Assembly (NCBI GenBank): GCA_024401305.1
Contig: JAKSLI010000014.1
Coordinates: 1-61,093 of the forward strand
DNA from: Bacteroidaceae bacterium
GTDB taxonomy: Bacteria > Bacteroidota > Bacteroidia > Bacteroidales > Bacteroidaceae
Length of the DNA stretch: 61,093 nt
Reading direction: 5' to 3'
In this document: piece by piece, positions 46,475 to 53,706 of the stretch
How positions within the stretch are numbered: position 1 is the stretch's first letter
How the letters are laid out: the number at the start of each line of letters is the position of its first letter
Program-made: the position numbers and the translations under genes
Notes under the pieces: generated by a model
The model's input: the letters and a program-made list of their open reading frames with translations, nothing else
What the model was told of the DNA's origin: nothing
Database searches by the model: none

Positions 46475-48772
46475 CTATGAAAACCTAAGTGTGATGCGGT
46501 TGTTACTGATGATAATGCCATTTCCATGCGAGTTTTGCCCGCTTGTATCTCTCATTATCTGGCGGCATATCAGCAGCGGAATGTTCTTTGTCGTCGGCGC
46601 AAAATGGTCAACATTATCAATGTTTTCTGCGTTGATAATGACATCCGTGTAGATACCTTCCTTATTATAAATAATGTCAAGGTTCCTGACACCGAGGAAT
46701 TTCTTTATTTGGGTTAGGAGATATGAGTAGAGGTCGGTATCTGTCGTGATGAAGAGATTGCTGCCAAGGCATTTCCTCTTTAGCTTGATACCTGTGGAAA
46801 TCTTCTGGTTTGAGAGCTGTTGGGCAAGATTGTTGTAGAGTTGCTCGTAGAAGAGTGTTAGGTTGGATATCTCCTCCTTGTCGCTATTTGCAGCCCTGAG
46901 AAGTGAAGCGATGCGATTTGGATAGTACATCGTTTCGTGCTTTATCGTGGAAAGTCCGTTGGTCAGGATGTTGTTGGAGATGTGCAATGACTCATTCTCG
47001 TATTCCAACAATCTAACCATCGATTTCTTGTCGTCAAGACACAAATCCTCCTTATATTTCAGCATCTTCCTGCGGCGTAGCCACAAGTATCTCAAATGAC
47101 AGAAAATAGAGATTGGTACAATGAAGAACAGTATGTTTGCTATTCTCCACACAACCTTCATGAAATCAAGGAACTCCGTTTGGTTTTTGCAGTATTCTTC
47201 CAAACCTGCATTCGAAGTCAGGTGACGGAAATTGTTTTCGTAAATGCTGTTGTATGTACGATAGTCTTCCCAACGCTGAAGTGCAAGCGAGGCAACGGCA
47301 GCTTCGTTGGCAGCATCGAGAGATATGTTCTCCAAGAGTAATGAGTCAGACATGGTCTGCATCAGACATATCTGTACGGAGTCGGCATAAGCAATTGTCT
47401 GCTCGTAGTTGCCGTCAATGTTTGAATAGAAGGCTGAATCTGCGTAACTTGCTGCTTTGCGAAGAAGCTCGTCATGGATTCTTTCCGTGTATCGGGTTGG
47501 ACGTGCTGATGCGTTTCCTGCCGTAAAGATGCTGATGCAAGTGAACATTAGCAAGCACAAAATCATCTTTACAAATGGCAGACGGAAGAAGAAACGAGAT
47601 CCTTTGCCAAGTTCTGACTCCACGCCCATCATGCAGCAGTTGAAGAAACTACCCACCTTCTTGTAACTGTTTATGATGCCTCGGCAATTAAGCAAACCGA
47701 ATCCATGACCGTTTACGATAGTATGACTGAAGATGTTTGCTGCCTGTTCTTCGCTCATGCCTTTGCCTGAATCCTTGACAGAAAGTTCCAGATAGTTTTC
47801 CTTCTCTTCTGCAAGAATACTGATAGTGCCGCCAGATTGTGTCGCTTTGCGGGCATTGTCGGCTAAAGTATTGAGCATGAACAGGGTAAGAATCTTGTCA
47901 GCCTTGACCTTTGTGTCGCATTTTCCCACTTCAAGCTTCAATCCTTGCATAGCGAATGTCTTTTCGTTTCGCTTCAATATCTCAAGGAGTTCGCTTATTG
48001 CGAAGGTCTCAATCTTGAATGATAGTCTGCCTTGCTCTAGTTGAATCCAATCGGTGAGAAGTGCGTTGTATTGGTCTATTTGTGAAAGGATTTCGAGTGC
48101 ATAGTCGTTGTCCTTTATGTCGATAGCCTTGCGCAAACGAGCTATGAGAGGCGAAACTGTGTTTATAAGGAAGAGTTTCGTGCGCTTATCGACATTCTGC
48201 TCTTTGTTCGTGCGTAACTTATGCTGTAGCAAAGCGAGTTGCTCGTCGAGTTCCTCTGCTTGCTCGTCGTATTTCTTTTTATTTAATACATCCTCTCCAG
48301 TCTTTTCGTCAGTGGTGAATTTCTTTCTGTAATGGACATAACCAATGATGCAAGCCAAAACAGCCAATGCAAGAAGTGTCATCTTGATGCTTAGCCATTG
48401 CGATCTTTTCAGCAAATCGTCAGCTTCCTTCTCCAATATCCTGTCGTGTCTCGCTAACTCCTTGATGTCCAAATACATGTTTCTGTGATAGTCGCTTTGC
48501 TGCTTGTCGCCAAGAGCTGACATTACGAGGCTATATTGCTCGTGGATATCGGCAGAAAGTTGTGGGTTGACAAGAATCTTTCCTTTATTGAGTTCTGCTT
48601 TGTTTATGTAGAACAATGCCGAGTCGTAACTCCCTTTCTCGAACATCTCTCTCGATTTCATGAGCATTTCCTTGTTGTGAGCGAAATCGTTCGCAGCGGA
48701 AAAGTCATTACCCTGTGCCCAACAAAATGTTGAACACAGGGTAATTATCAATATAGAGATGAGATGTCTCAT
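46475..48772 (-). CDS. Two-part membrane sensor protein (DUF5112/DUF5113-like, kinase-type)
   Basis: 765 residues. Part one has a signal peptide (MRHLISILIITLCSTFCWAQ), a helical periplasmic segment, a membrane span near 130-150 and a kinase-type ATPase domain with LNTLADNARKATQSGG, DSGKGMSEEQAANIF and GHGFGLLNCRGI (about 300-400). At the usual phospho-acceptor helix I see LINTVSPLIARLRKAI, with no His. Part two (about 405-765) has a second hydrophobic segment (MILCLLMFTCISIFTAG), a TPR-like periplasmic region, a third span, and the block ISNNILTNGLSTIKHETMYYPNRI, which contains a His and resembles DUF5113. No response regulator is adjacent. The gene follows eda by 36 bases. Its signal is unknown. 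Confidence 0.75.
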   Translation of the reverse strand: MRHLISILIITLCSTFCWAQGNDFSAANDFAHNKEMLMKSREMFEKGSYDSALFYINKAELNKGKILVNPQLSADIHEQYSLVMSALGDKQQSDYHRNMYLDIKELARHDRILEKEADDLLKRSQWLSIKMTLLALAVLACIIGYVHYRKKFTTDEKTGEDVLNKKKYDEQAEELDEQLALLQHKLRTNKEQNVDKRTKLFLINTVSPLIARLRKAIDIKDNDYALEILSQIDQYNALLTDWIQLEQGRLSFKIETFAISELLEILKRNEKTFAMQGLKLEVGKCDTKVKADKILTLFMLNTLADNARKATQSGGTISILAEEKENYLELSVKDSGKGMSEEQAANIFSHTIVNGHGFGLLNCRGIINSYKKVGSFFNCCMMGVESELGKGSRFFFRLPFVKMILCLLMFTCISIFTAGNASARPTRYTERIHDELLRKAASYADSAFYSNIDGNYEQTIAYADSVQICLMQTMSDSLLLENISLDAANEAAVASLALQRWEDYRTYNSIYENNFRHLTSNAGLEEYCKNQTEFLDFMKVVWRIANILFFIVPISIFCHLRYLWLRRRKMLKYKEDLCLDDKKSMVRLLEYENESLHISNNILTNGLSTIKHETMYYPNRIASLLRAANSDKEEISNLTLFYEQLYNNLAQQLSNQKISTGIKLKRKCLGSNLFITTDTDLYSYLLTQIKKFLGVRNLDIIYNKEGIYTDVIINAENIDNVDHFAPTTKNIPLLICRQIMRDTSGQNSHGNGIIISNNRITLRFS

Positions 48773-48779
48773 TTTGAAA

Positions 48780-48807
48780 ATGCGTAATGCTTAATTCGTA
48801 ATGCGTA
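48780..48807. repeat. Heptad array between eda and the sensor gene
   Basis: Four units (ATGCGTA, ATGCTTA, ATTCGTA, ATGCGTA) fill 28 of the 36 bases between the two genes, ending one base before the eda stop codon. Confidence 0.7.
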
Positions 48808-48808
48808 A

Positions 48809-49477
48809 TTAACCGCGAATCTTTGCAATAACATCGAGGCATTCCTTGCACTTGTCAGTAACATACTGCCAGTCTTCTGCCTTAACCTTATCGCCAGGGA
48901 AGAGCTTAGAACCCATACCTACGCAGAATACACCTGCCTTGAACCACTTAGTGAGGTTCTCCTCTTCAGGAGCAACACCACCAGTAACCATGATCTTTGA
49001 CCATGGCATTGGAGCCATAAGACCCTTAACGAGGTTTGGACCAACTACATCGCCAGGGAATACCTTTGTGAAGTCGCAACCAACTTCCTGAGCCTTACCA
49101 ATCTCTGATGGAGTAAGACAACCAGGGCAGTAAGTTACGCAACGACGGTTGCAGACAACAGCTACATCTGGGTTGAAGAGAGGACCAACAACGAAGTTAG
49201 CACCCATCTGGATGTACATGGCAGCTGTAGGAGCGTCAACAACAGAACCGATACCGAGAGCCATATCTGGGCATTCTGTAGCAACGAACTTAGAGAGTTC
49301 TGCGAATACTTCCTGAGCGAAATCGCCACGGTTAGTGAACTCAAATGCGCGAACGCCACCTTCGTAGCAAGCCTTAACGACCTTCTTTGCTACCTCAGCG
49401 TCCTTATGATAGAATACTGGAACCATTGGTGCGGCAGCAATCTTTGCCATCACCTGGAATTTATCGAATTTTGCCAT
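48809..49477 (-). CDS. eda: KDPG/KHG aldolase
   Basis: 222 residues. Class I aldolase of the Eda family: MVPVFYHKDAEVAKKVVKACYEGG, then AFEFTNRGDF with the catalytic Glu, GIGSVVDAPTAAMYIQMGANFVVGP, and the Schiff-base Lys in DFTKVFPGD. The end has KIMVTGGVAPEEENLTKWFKAG. It splits 2-keto-3-deoxy-6-phosphogluconate into pyruvate and glyceraldehyde 3-phosphate. With the KDG kinase upstream (50055-51077) it makes the lower part of hexuronate breakdown, as used for pectin or alginate sugars. A DUF559 nuclease gene and palindromic repeats lie between the two. Confidence 0.93.
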   Translation of the reverse strand: MAKFDKFQVMAKIAAAPMVPVFYHKDAEVAKKVVKACYEGGVRAFEFTNRGDFAQEVFAELSKFVATECPDMALGIGSVVDAPTAAMYIQMGANFVVGPLFNPDVAVVCNRRCVTYCPGCLTPSEIGKAQEVGCDFTKVFPGDVVGPNLVKGLMAPMPWSKIMVTGGVAPEEENLTKWFKAGVFCVGMGSKLFPGDKVKAEDWQYVTDKCKECLDVIAKIRG

Positions 49478-49482
49478 AAGAG

Positions 49483-49521
49483 AGCCCCCTAACCCCCGAA
49501 GGGGGAATTTTTAATACTCTT
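49483..49521. repeat. C/G-run palindrome, copy F
   Basis: GCCCCCTAACCCCCGAAGGG and on to GGAATTTTTAAT: stem CCCCC/GGGGG with loop GAA, 5 bases upstream of the eda ATG. A second hairpin follows (ACTCTT 49516-49521 with AAGAGT 49527-49532, then eight Ts), which looks like a plus-strand terminator although no plus-strand gene is present. Confidence 0.75.
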
Positions 49522-49588
49522 GGGGGAAGAGTTTTTTTTGTTTCATACACAAAAAACGTTATGCTTTTATTGTGTAGAGAACGTGTTT

Positions 49589-49978
49589 TTATTTTAGTTG
49601 TTTTACAACATGATTGAAGATTTCATCAAGAACAGAAGGTAAATCGGAAAAGACTTTTTCGTTAGTGAATCTAATAACTCTATAGCCTATTCTTTCTAGA
49701 TCTTCTGTTCTTAAGTAATCTTTTATCTGTTGTTTTTCTTGCGAGTGATAGCCACCGTCAATCTCTATAATTGTTTTCGCTTTTATGCAAATGAAATCCG
49801 CGATATAACATCCAATGATGTGCTGTCGCCTGAAGTGAAGTCCCCATGGATTTCCAACGAGGTAGTTCCAAAGTAAATCTTCCGCTTCTGTCTGATGATC
49901 CTTGTTTTCTTTTGCAAATTTCTTCAACAATCCATGATACAATGGGTTTGCTGTCTTGAATTTATATTCATTATACAT
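49589..49978 (-). CDS. DUF559-family endonuclease-like protein
   Basis: 129 residues from the ATG at 49978 (a TTG three codons earlier is an alternative). The fold type is that of Vsr-like PD-(D/E)xK nucleases: TEAEDLLWNYLVGNPWGLHFRRQH, then IADFICIKAKTIIEIDGGYH with the acidic D...E-x-D set, and a C-terminal DLERIGYRVIRFTNEKVF. DUF559 proteins are presumed to cut DNA, but no reaction is proven. It interrupts the kdgK-eda pair, has no link to uronate metabolism, and is enclosed by inverted palindromes. Together these suggest that it came in with the repeats. Confidence 0.85.
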   Translation of the reverse strand: MYNEYKFKTANPLYHGLLKKFAKENKDHQTEAEDLLWNYLVGNPWGLHFRRQHIIGCYIADFICIKAKTIIEIDGGYHSQEKQQIKDYLRTEDLERIGYRVIRFTNEKVFSDLPSVLDEIFNHVVKQLK

Positions 49979-50001
49979 AGACTGCAAGTATTATGGTGTT
50001 C

Positions 50002-50009
50002 CAAAATTA
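50002..50009 (-). promoter_or_regulatory. -7 box of the DUF559 gene
   Basis: The minus strand reads TAATTTTG across 50009-50002, 24 bases before the ATG at 49978, inside the repeat-bounded unit. No TTTG is seen at the -33 position. Confidence 0.5.
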
Positions 50010-50021
50010 GCGAAAAGACAA

Positions 50022-50057
50022 TTAAAAGCTCCCCCCTTCGGGGGATGGGGGGCTTTA
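50022..50057. repeat. C/G-run palindrome, copy G
   Basis: Plus strand: AAAAGCTCCCCCCTTCGGGG then GATGGGGGGCTTT. The complement is AAAGCCCCCCATCCCCCGAA then GGGGGG, matching copy F in order and loop. Its edge overlaps the kdgK stop codon (50055-50057). Confidence 0.75.
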
Positions 50058-51077
50058 TCTTTGTACGCGGCCATTTGCACTACCACCTGCGAGAGCTTCA
50101 ACTTCCTCTACGCTTACGAGGTTGAAGTCGCCGTTTACGGTGTGCTTGAGAGCTGATGCTGCTACTGCGAATTCGAGAGCTTCGCCCTGAGTAGCCTTTG
50201 TGAGAAGACCGTGGATGAGACCACCTGAGAATGAGTCACCACCACCTACGCGGTCGATGATTGGATTGATTTCGTAGCGCTTGCTCTGGTAGAACTCTTC
50301 GCCGTTGTAGATGAGAGCCTTCCAACCGTTGAATGTTGCAGAGAATGACTCACGGAGAGTAGAAACAACATACTTGAAGCCGAACTCTTCCTTCATCTGC
50401 TTGAAGATTCCTTCGTAGCCAGCAGCGTTTGTCTCACCACCTTCTACGTCTGCGTCTGGCTTGAAACCGAGGCAGAGCTCTGCATCCTCTTCGTTACCGA
50501 TGCAAACATCAACATACTGCATCAATGGACGCATGATAGAGATAGCCTTCTCAGAAGTCCAGAGCTTCTTGCGGAAGTTGAGGTCAACAGAAACTGTTAC
50601 ACCGTGACGCTTTGCAGCCTCACAAGCGAGCTTAGTGAGTTCAGCAGCCTTGTCTGAAACGGCTGGAGTGATACCTGACCAGTGGAACCAGTCAGCACCT
50701 TCCATGATAGCATCGAAGTCGAAATCTGATGGATCAGCCTCAGCGATAGCAGAGTTAGCGCGGTCGTAGATAACCTTTGAAGGGCGCATAGAAGCACCTG
50801 TCTCGCAATAGTAAAGACCTACACGATCGCCACCGCGAGCAACGAAGTCAGTGTTAACGCCATAACGACGGAGAGCGTTTACTGCAATCTGACCGATCTC
50901 GTGCTTTGGGAGCTTAGATACGAAATAAGCATCGTGACCATAATTAGCAACAGAAACAGCAACGTTAGCTTCGCCACCACCAGGGATTACGCGAAGAACA
51001 TCAGTCTGGATGAAACGGTCCTGACCGTTAGGAGAGAGGCGAAGCATGATTTCGCCAAGTGTAACTACTTTAGCCAT
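50055..51077 (-). CDS. kdgK: 2-keto-3-deoxygluconate kinase (PfkB family)
   Basis: 340 residues. The ribokinase fold opens MAKVVTLGEIMLRLSPNG, with GGGEANVAVSVANYG as the sugar-contact region. The ATP and catalytic-base signature is DRVGGGDSFSGGLIHGLL (about residue 280), with Asp as the base. It phosphorylates 2-keto-3-deoxygluconate, whose product KDPG is the substrate of the Eda aldolase two genes downstream. It lacks a signal peptide and so is cytoplasmic. A -7 box lies at 51127-51134. Other sugar kinases of this family look similar, but the eda neighbour favours KdgK. Confidence 0.88.
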   Translation of the reverse strand: MAKVVTLGEIMLRLSPNGQDRFIQTDVLRVIPGGGEANVAVSVANYGHDAYFVSKLPKHEIGQIAVNALRRYGVNTDFVARGGDRVGLYYCETGASMRPSKVIYDRANSAIAEADPSDFDFDAIMEGADWFHWSGITPAVSDKAAELTKLACEAAKRHGVTVSVDLNFRKKLWTSEKAISIMRPLMQYVDVCIGNEEDAELCLGFKPDADVEGGETNAAGYEGIFKQMKEEFGFKYVVSTLRESFSATFNGWKALIYNGEEFYQSKRYEINPIIDRVGGGDSFSGGLIHGLLTKATQGEALEFAVAASALKHTVNGDFNLVSVEEVEALAGGSANGRVQR

Positions 51078-51126
51078 AGTTTGATTTAGTTATTTTAAGT
51101 TATATTAATTTGCTACTTTCACTTTG

Positions 51127-51134
51127 CAAAATTA
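51127..51134 (-). promoter_or_regulatory. -7 box of kdgK
   Basis: The minus strand reads TAATTTTG across 51134-51127, 50 bases before the ATG. Confidence 0.55.
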
Positions 51135-51280
51135 ACATATTTTTATTTATTTATATAATTTCACGGAAAGAAAATACAGTTTTCGTGCTATATTGTTTAT
51201 CTATATCTTGTATTTTGGATATTTTTACCGGAAAAACATCCGAAATTGAGCCTTTGAAGCCGCAATCTGATCGCGTTTTT

Positions 51281-51515
51281 GAGTGATACTATTTTGTCAA
51301 CTCTTGCGGTGTTTTTCATATCTATCTAAGATAATGATAAAAACTCAGCGGAAAACAATAAAAAAGTCACGGAGTTTTGAGTCGTTTTCCATAGAGTTTT
51401 TACCCAAAAATCAGTGACTTTTTATGTGCCTTTGTAAATATTTGTTTATCAGATAGTTGCGAGAATGCAGAGGATGGAGTCTTATGCCGTTTGACGACTA
51501 ATACTATTTTGTCAA
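51281..51515. repeat. Direct repeats enclosing an inverted repeat, no gene
   Basis: GAGTGATACTATTTTGTCAA at 51281-51300 and GACTAATACTATTTTGTCAA at 51496-51515 agree at 18 of 20 bases. Between them AAAAAGTCAC (51361-51370) pairs with GTGACTTTTT (51414-51423). It lies in the 461-base gap between kdgK and the CobW-like gene; no ORF is visible. It may be an RNA gene or an old insertion remnant. Confidence 0.55.
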
Positions 51516-51538
51516 TCGGATAACGGGTTAGAAATGGA

Positions 51539-52849
51539 TTATAGGTCCTCGAGGCATGCGTCAAGGTCGGCAGCAATCTGCTTCTTGTCAAGGTTCTGGC
51601 CGATGAACACGATCTTCTGCATGCGGTCGCCTACAGTGTCGTCCCAATCTTTGCGCAACTGTTCTTCTCGTTCCATCATTTCCTGAAGCTCGTCTTCCGG
51701 CATTGTTGCAAACCATTGTCCTGCTTCACGGAGGGTTTTCTGTGAACCTGCCTGCTCAAAGAGGAATGACATGTCGTTCTCTTCCTTGAACCAGCAAACA
51801 CCCTTTGTGCGAATTATACCTTTCATCTTGCGATAAACGAAATCATCGAAAAGCGAGAGATTGAACGGCTTGCGGCGGTAATAGACATAAGTGCCAATGC
51901 CATATTCCTCGCCATGCTCGTGGTCATGGTCGTGATGATGGTGGCAGCAATGTCCGTGAGCATGGTCACAGTGAGAGTGGTCAAGACCGTCTTCCTCATC
52001 ATGGTGATGATGGTGCTCATGTTCATGATGATGCTCATGATCGTGGTGATGATGTTCGTGATCGTGGTGGTGATCTTCGTGTTCATGCTCATCATGTTCA
52101 GATTCGATTTCCTTAACCCAAGTGGCAGAAGTTGCAACCTCCTCAAAGTTGAACAAATTTGTGTTTATGATGCGTTCTATGTCAACATTTGCATAATCGC
52201 ACTCTATGATTTCCGCCTTTGGTTGGATGGCGCGAATGACTGCCTTGACATGAGCGAGTTCTTCTGCCGTAACCTCTGATACCTTGTTGAGTATTATGAT
52301 GTTACAGAATTCAATCTGTTCGATTACGAGGTTCTCAATGTCATTCTCGGATAGGGTAGGAGCCTGTAATGATTTGCCGGAATCAAACTCGTCTTTCATG
52401 CGCAAAACATCAACGACGGAAACGATGGCATCAAGCACAGGCCGAGGCATTGAAGGATCTGGACGCTGGCTACGCTGCATCATTGCCTGCATGTTGATTG
52501 AAGGAATAGAGCAGATTGTTTGTGCGATAGGTGCAGGCTCACAGATTCCGCTGGCTTCAATCACGATGTAATCAAAACGGTCTTCGTCCATCAGGTCATT
52601 GATTTGCTGTACCAAATCCATCTTCAGAGAGCAGCAGATGCAACCGTTCTGGAGTGCTACGAGGCTCTCGTCATCCTGGTTTACAACGCCGCCTTTCTGG
52701 ATGAGTGTTGCATCAATGTTGACTTCGCCGATATCATTTACAATGACAGCGAATTTTATGCCTTTTTCGTTTGAAAGTATATGGTTTACGAGTGTGGTTT
52801 TTCCGCTTCCAAGATAACCTGTAAGCAGAAGAATTGGTGTCTGATTCAT
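51539..52849 (-). CDS. CobW-family GTPase / metallochaperone with His-rich loop
   Basis: 436 residues from the ATG at 52849 (MNQTPILLLTGYLGSGKTTL); an earlier in-frame start at 52888 would overlap the promoter. P-loop GYLGSGKTT, the metal motif CxCC in GCICCSLKMDL, an EASG block (IEASGICEPAPIAQT) and NKVSE for base recognition. Residues about 255-320 are an extreme His/Asp/Glu-rich stretch with several Cys, then a CobW C-terminal domain (GVCWFKEEND). Such G3E GTPases insert metals, often zinc, into target proteins. No Zur box was recognised. A Fur-family gene lies at 57587. Confidence 0.9.
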   Translation of the reverse strand: MNQTPILLLTGYLGSGKTTLVNHILSNEKGIKFAVIVNDIGEVNIDATLIQKGGVVNQDDESLVALQNGCICCSLKMDLVQQINDLMDEDRFDYIVIEASGICEPAPIAQTICSIPSINMQAMMQRSQRPDPSMPRPVLDAIVSVVDVLRMKDEFDSGKSLQAPTLSENDIENLVIEQIEFCNIIILNKVSEVTAEELAHVKAVIRAIQPKAEIIECDYANVDIERIINTNLFNFEEVATSATWVKEIESEHDEHEHEDHHHDHEHHHHDHEHHHEHEHHHHHDEEDGLDHSHCDHAHGHCCHHHHDHDHEHGEEYGIGTYVYYRRKPFNLSLFDDFVYRKMKGIIRTKGVCWFKEENDMSFLFEQAGSQKTLREAGQWFATMPEDELQEMMEREEQLRKDWDDTVGDRMQKIVFIGQNLDKKQIAADLDACLEDL

Positions 52850-52885
52850 GTGGGAAAATCTATTGTGTTTGTCAATTATTTCTCG

Positions 52886-52917
52886 CAAAGTTACTTAAAA
52901 CTGATAGTTTTAGCAAA
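52886..52917 (-). promoter_or_regulatory. Promoter of the CobW-like gene
   Basis: The minus strand reads TAACTTTG across 52893-52886, with TTTG (CAAA at 52914-52917 on plus) 20 bases upstream: a full -33/-7 pair, 36 bases before the ATG. Confidence 0.75.
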
Positions 52918-52973
52918 AAATAGTGCTGTAAAACTGATTTATAAGAAAAAAAACTATGATAATCTTGATATGT

Positions 52974-53005
52974 TTTGCTATGTTTACACATTATTTATAT
53001 ATTTG
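52974..53005 (+). promoter_or_regulatory. Promoter of the unknown gene at 53026
   Basis: TTTG at 52974-52977, a 20-base spacer, TATATTTG at 52998-53005; the leader is about 17 bases. Confidence 0.75.
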
Positions 53006-53025
53006 CAGCAAATTAGGTTTAGCTT

Positions 53026-53622
53026 ATGAGTTTCTTCAAAGATTTAAAAGAACTTGTGGCTCCAACAGGCCCTCGTCCAACACCGCAAAAATACTACTTG
53101 CTGCCAGACGGTTACGCGGCGGCACAGTTTTGCATTGAAGATGATGTTTTTTACAGCATCTACATCGGATTGAATCATTGGGAAAACAAAAGTTCACTCC
53201 CGGAAGGTTCAAAGGTACACAACCGCGAGACAGCCATAAAGGCGGCAGATAAACTTGATGCCACTTTGCAACAGCGTCTGCTTGATGCAATAGCCTCTAC
53301 AAGCGCATCGAAAGGCGCTGGCTTTTTCGTGAAGATAAAGGGCGCTGTGAAGTATGATGTTGAATACACAAACGAGGAGGACTTCCTCGCTCAGAAGCGT
53401 GAACTGATGCTACAAGGCTATAAGGTTGACGATAAGGTCACTTTCTACCTTGACTCAAAAGAAGCACTTTCTGCTGACGGACATAAACTTATCATAGACA
53501 AGGAATGGGATTATTCTTGCGAATATTCCAAGCGTTCGGAAGCGAAAGAGCAGTTCCTGAAGAAGGTGTGTCATGAAATCCGTCACGACGACTTTGCTAC
53601 AGCTCCTGAAGACAGGTTCTGA
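53026..53622 (+). CDS. Hypothetical cytoplasmic protein
   Basis: 198 residues, no signal peptide or membrane span. It opens MSFFKDLKELVAPTGPRPTP, with a mixed alpha/beta pattern (KYYLLPDGYAAAQFCIEDDVFYSIYIGLN). The middle has a helical KAADKLDATLQQRLLDAIAS segment and the end is charged (HEIRHDDFATAPEDRF). I do not recognise the family and give no function. It has a strong promoter of its own, divergent from the CobW-like gene, so the two share an upstream region. The next gene starts 84 bases downstream. Confidence 0.7.
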   Translation: MSFFKDLKELVAPTGPRPTPQKYYLLPDGYAAAQFCIEDDVFYSIYIGLNHWENKSSLPEGSKVHNRETAIKAADKLDATLQQRLLDAIASTSASKGAGFFVKIKGAVKYDVEYTNEEDFLAQKRELMLQGYKVDDKVTFYLDSKEALSADGHKLIIDKEWDYSCEYSKRSEAKEQFLKKVCHEIRHDDFATAPEDRF

Positions 53623-53706
53623 AACACGCCCATAAACCGAAATAAACACTCTCTGGATAACCCTTTCTGCGGGAAATGTGAATACATTCCTGCATAACTG
53701 ACATAA

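Larger units (their letters stand above)
49483..50057. mobile_element. Candidate element: DUF559 nuclease between inverted palindromes
   Basis: About 575 bases inserted between kdgK and eda. Copies F and G are inverted with respect to each other over about 40 bases and bound the unit. Inside are a single gene (49589-49978) and its own -7 box (50002-50009). The outer edges touch the kdgK stop and lie 5 bases from the eda ATG. The pta-ackA and MFS-malQ gaps hold the same kind of inverted pair with only 70-90 bases inside, like gene-less derivatives. Mobility is inferred; no target duplication was recognised. Confidence 0.4.

Noticed and set aside
49545-49576. Hairpin TACACAA/TTGTGTA after the DUF559 gene as a terminator
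   Set aside because: The stem is AT-rich and no T-run follows on the minus strand, so termination is not supported.
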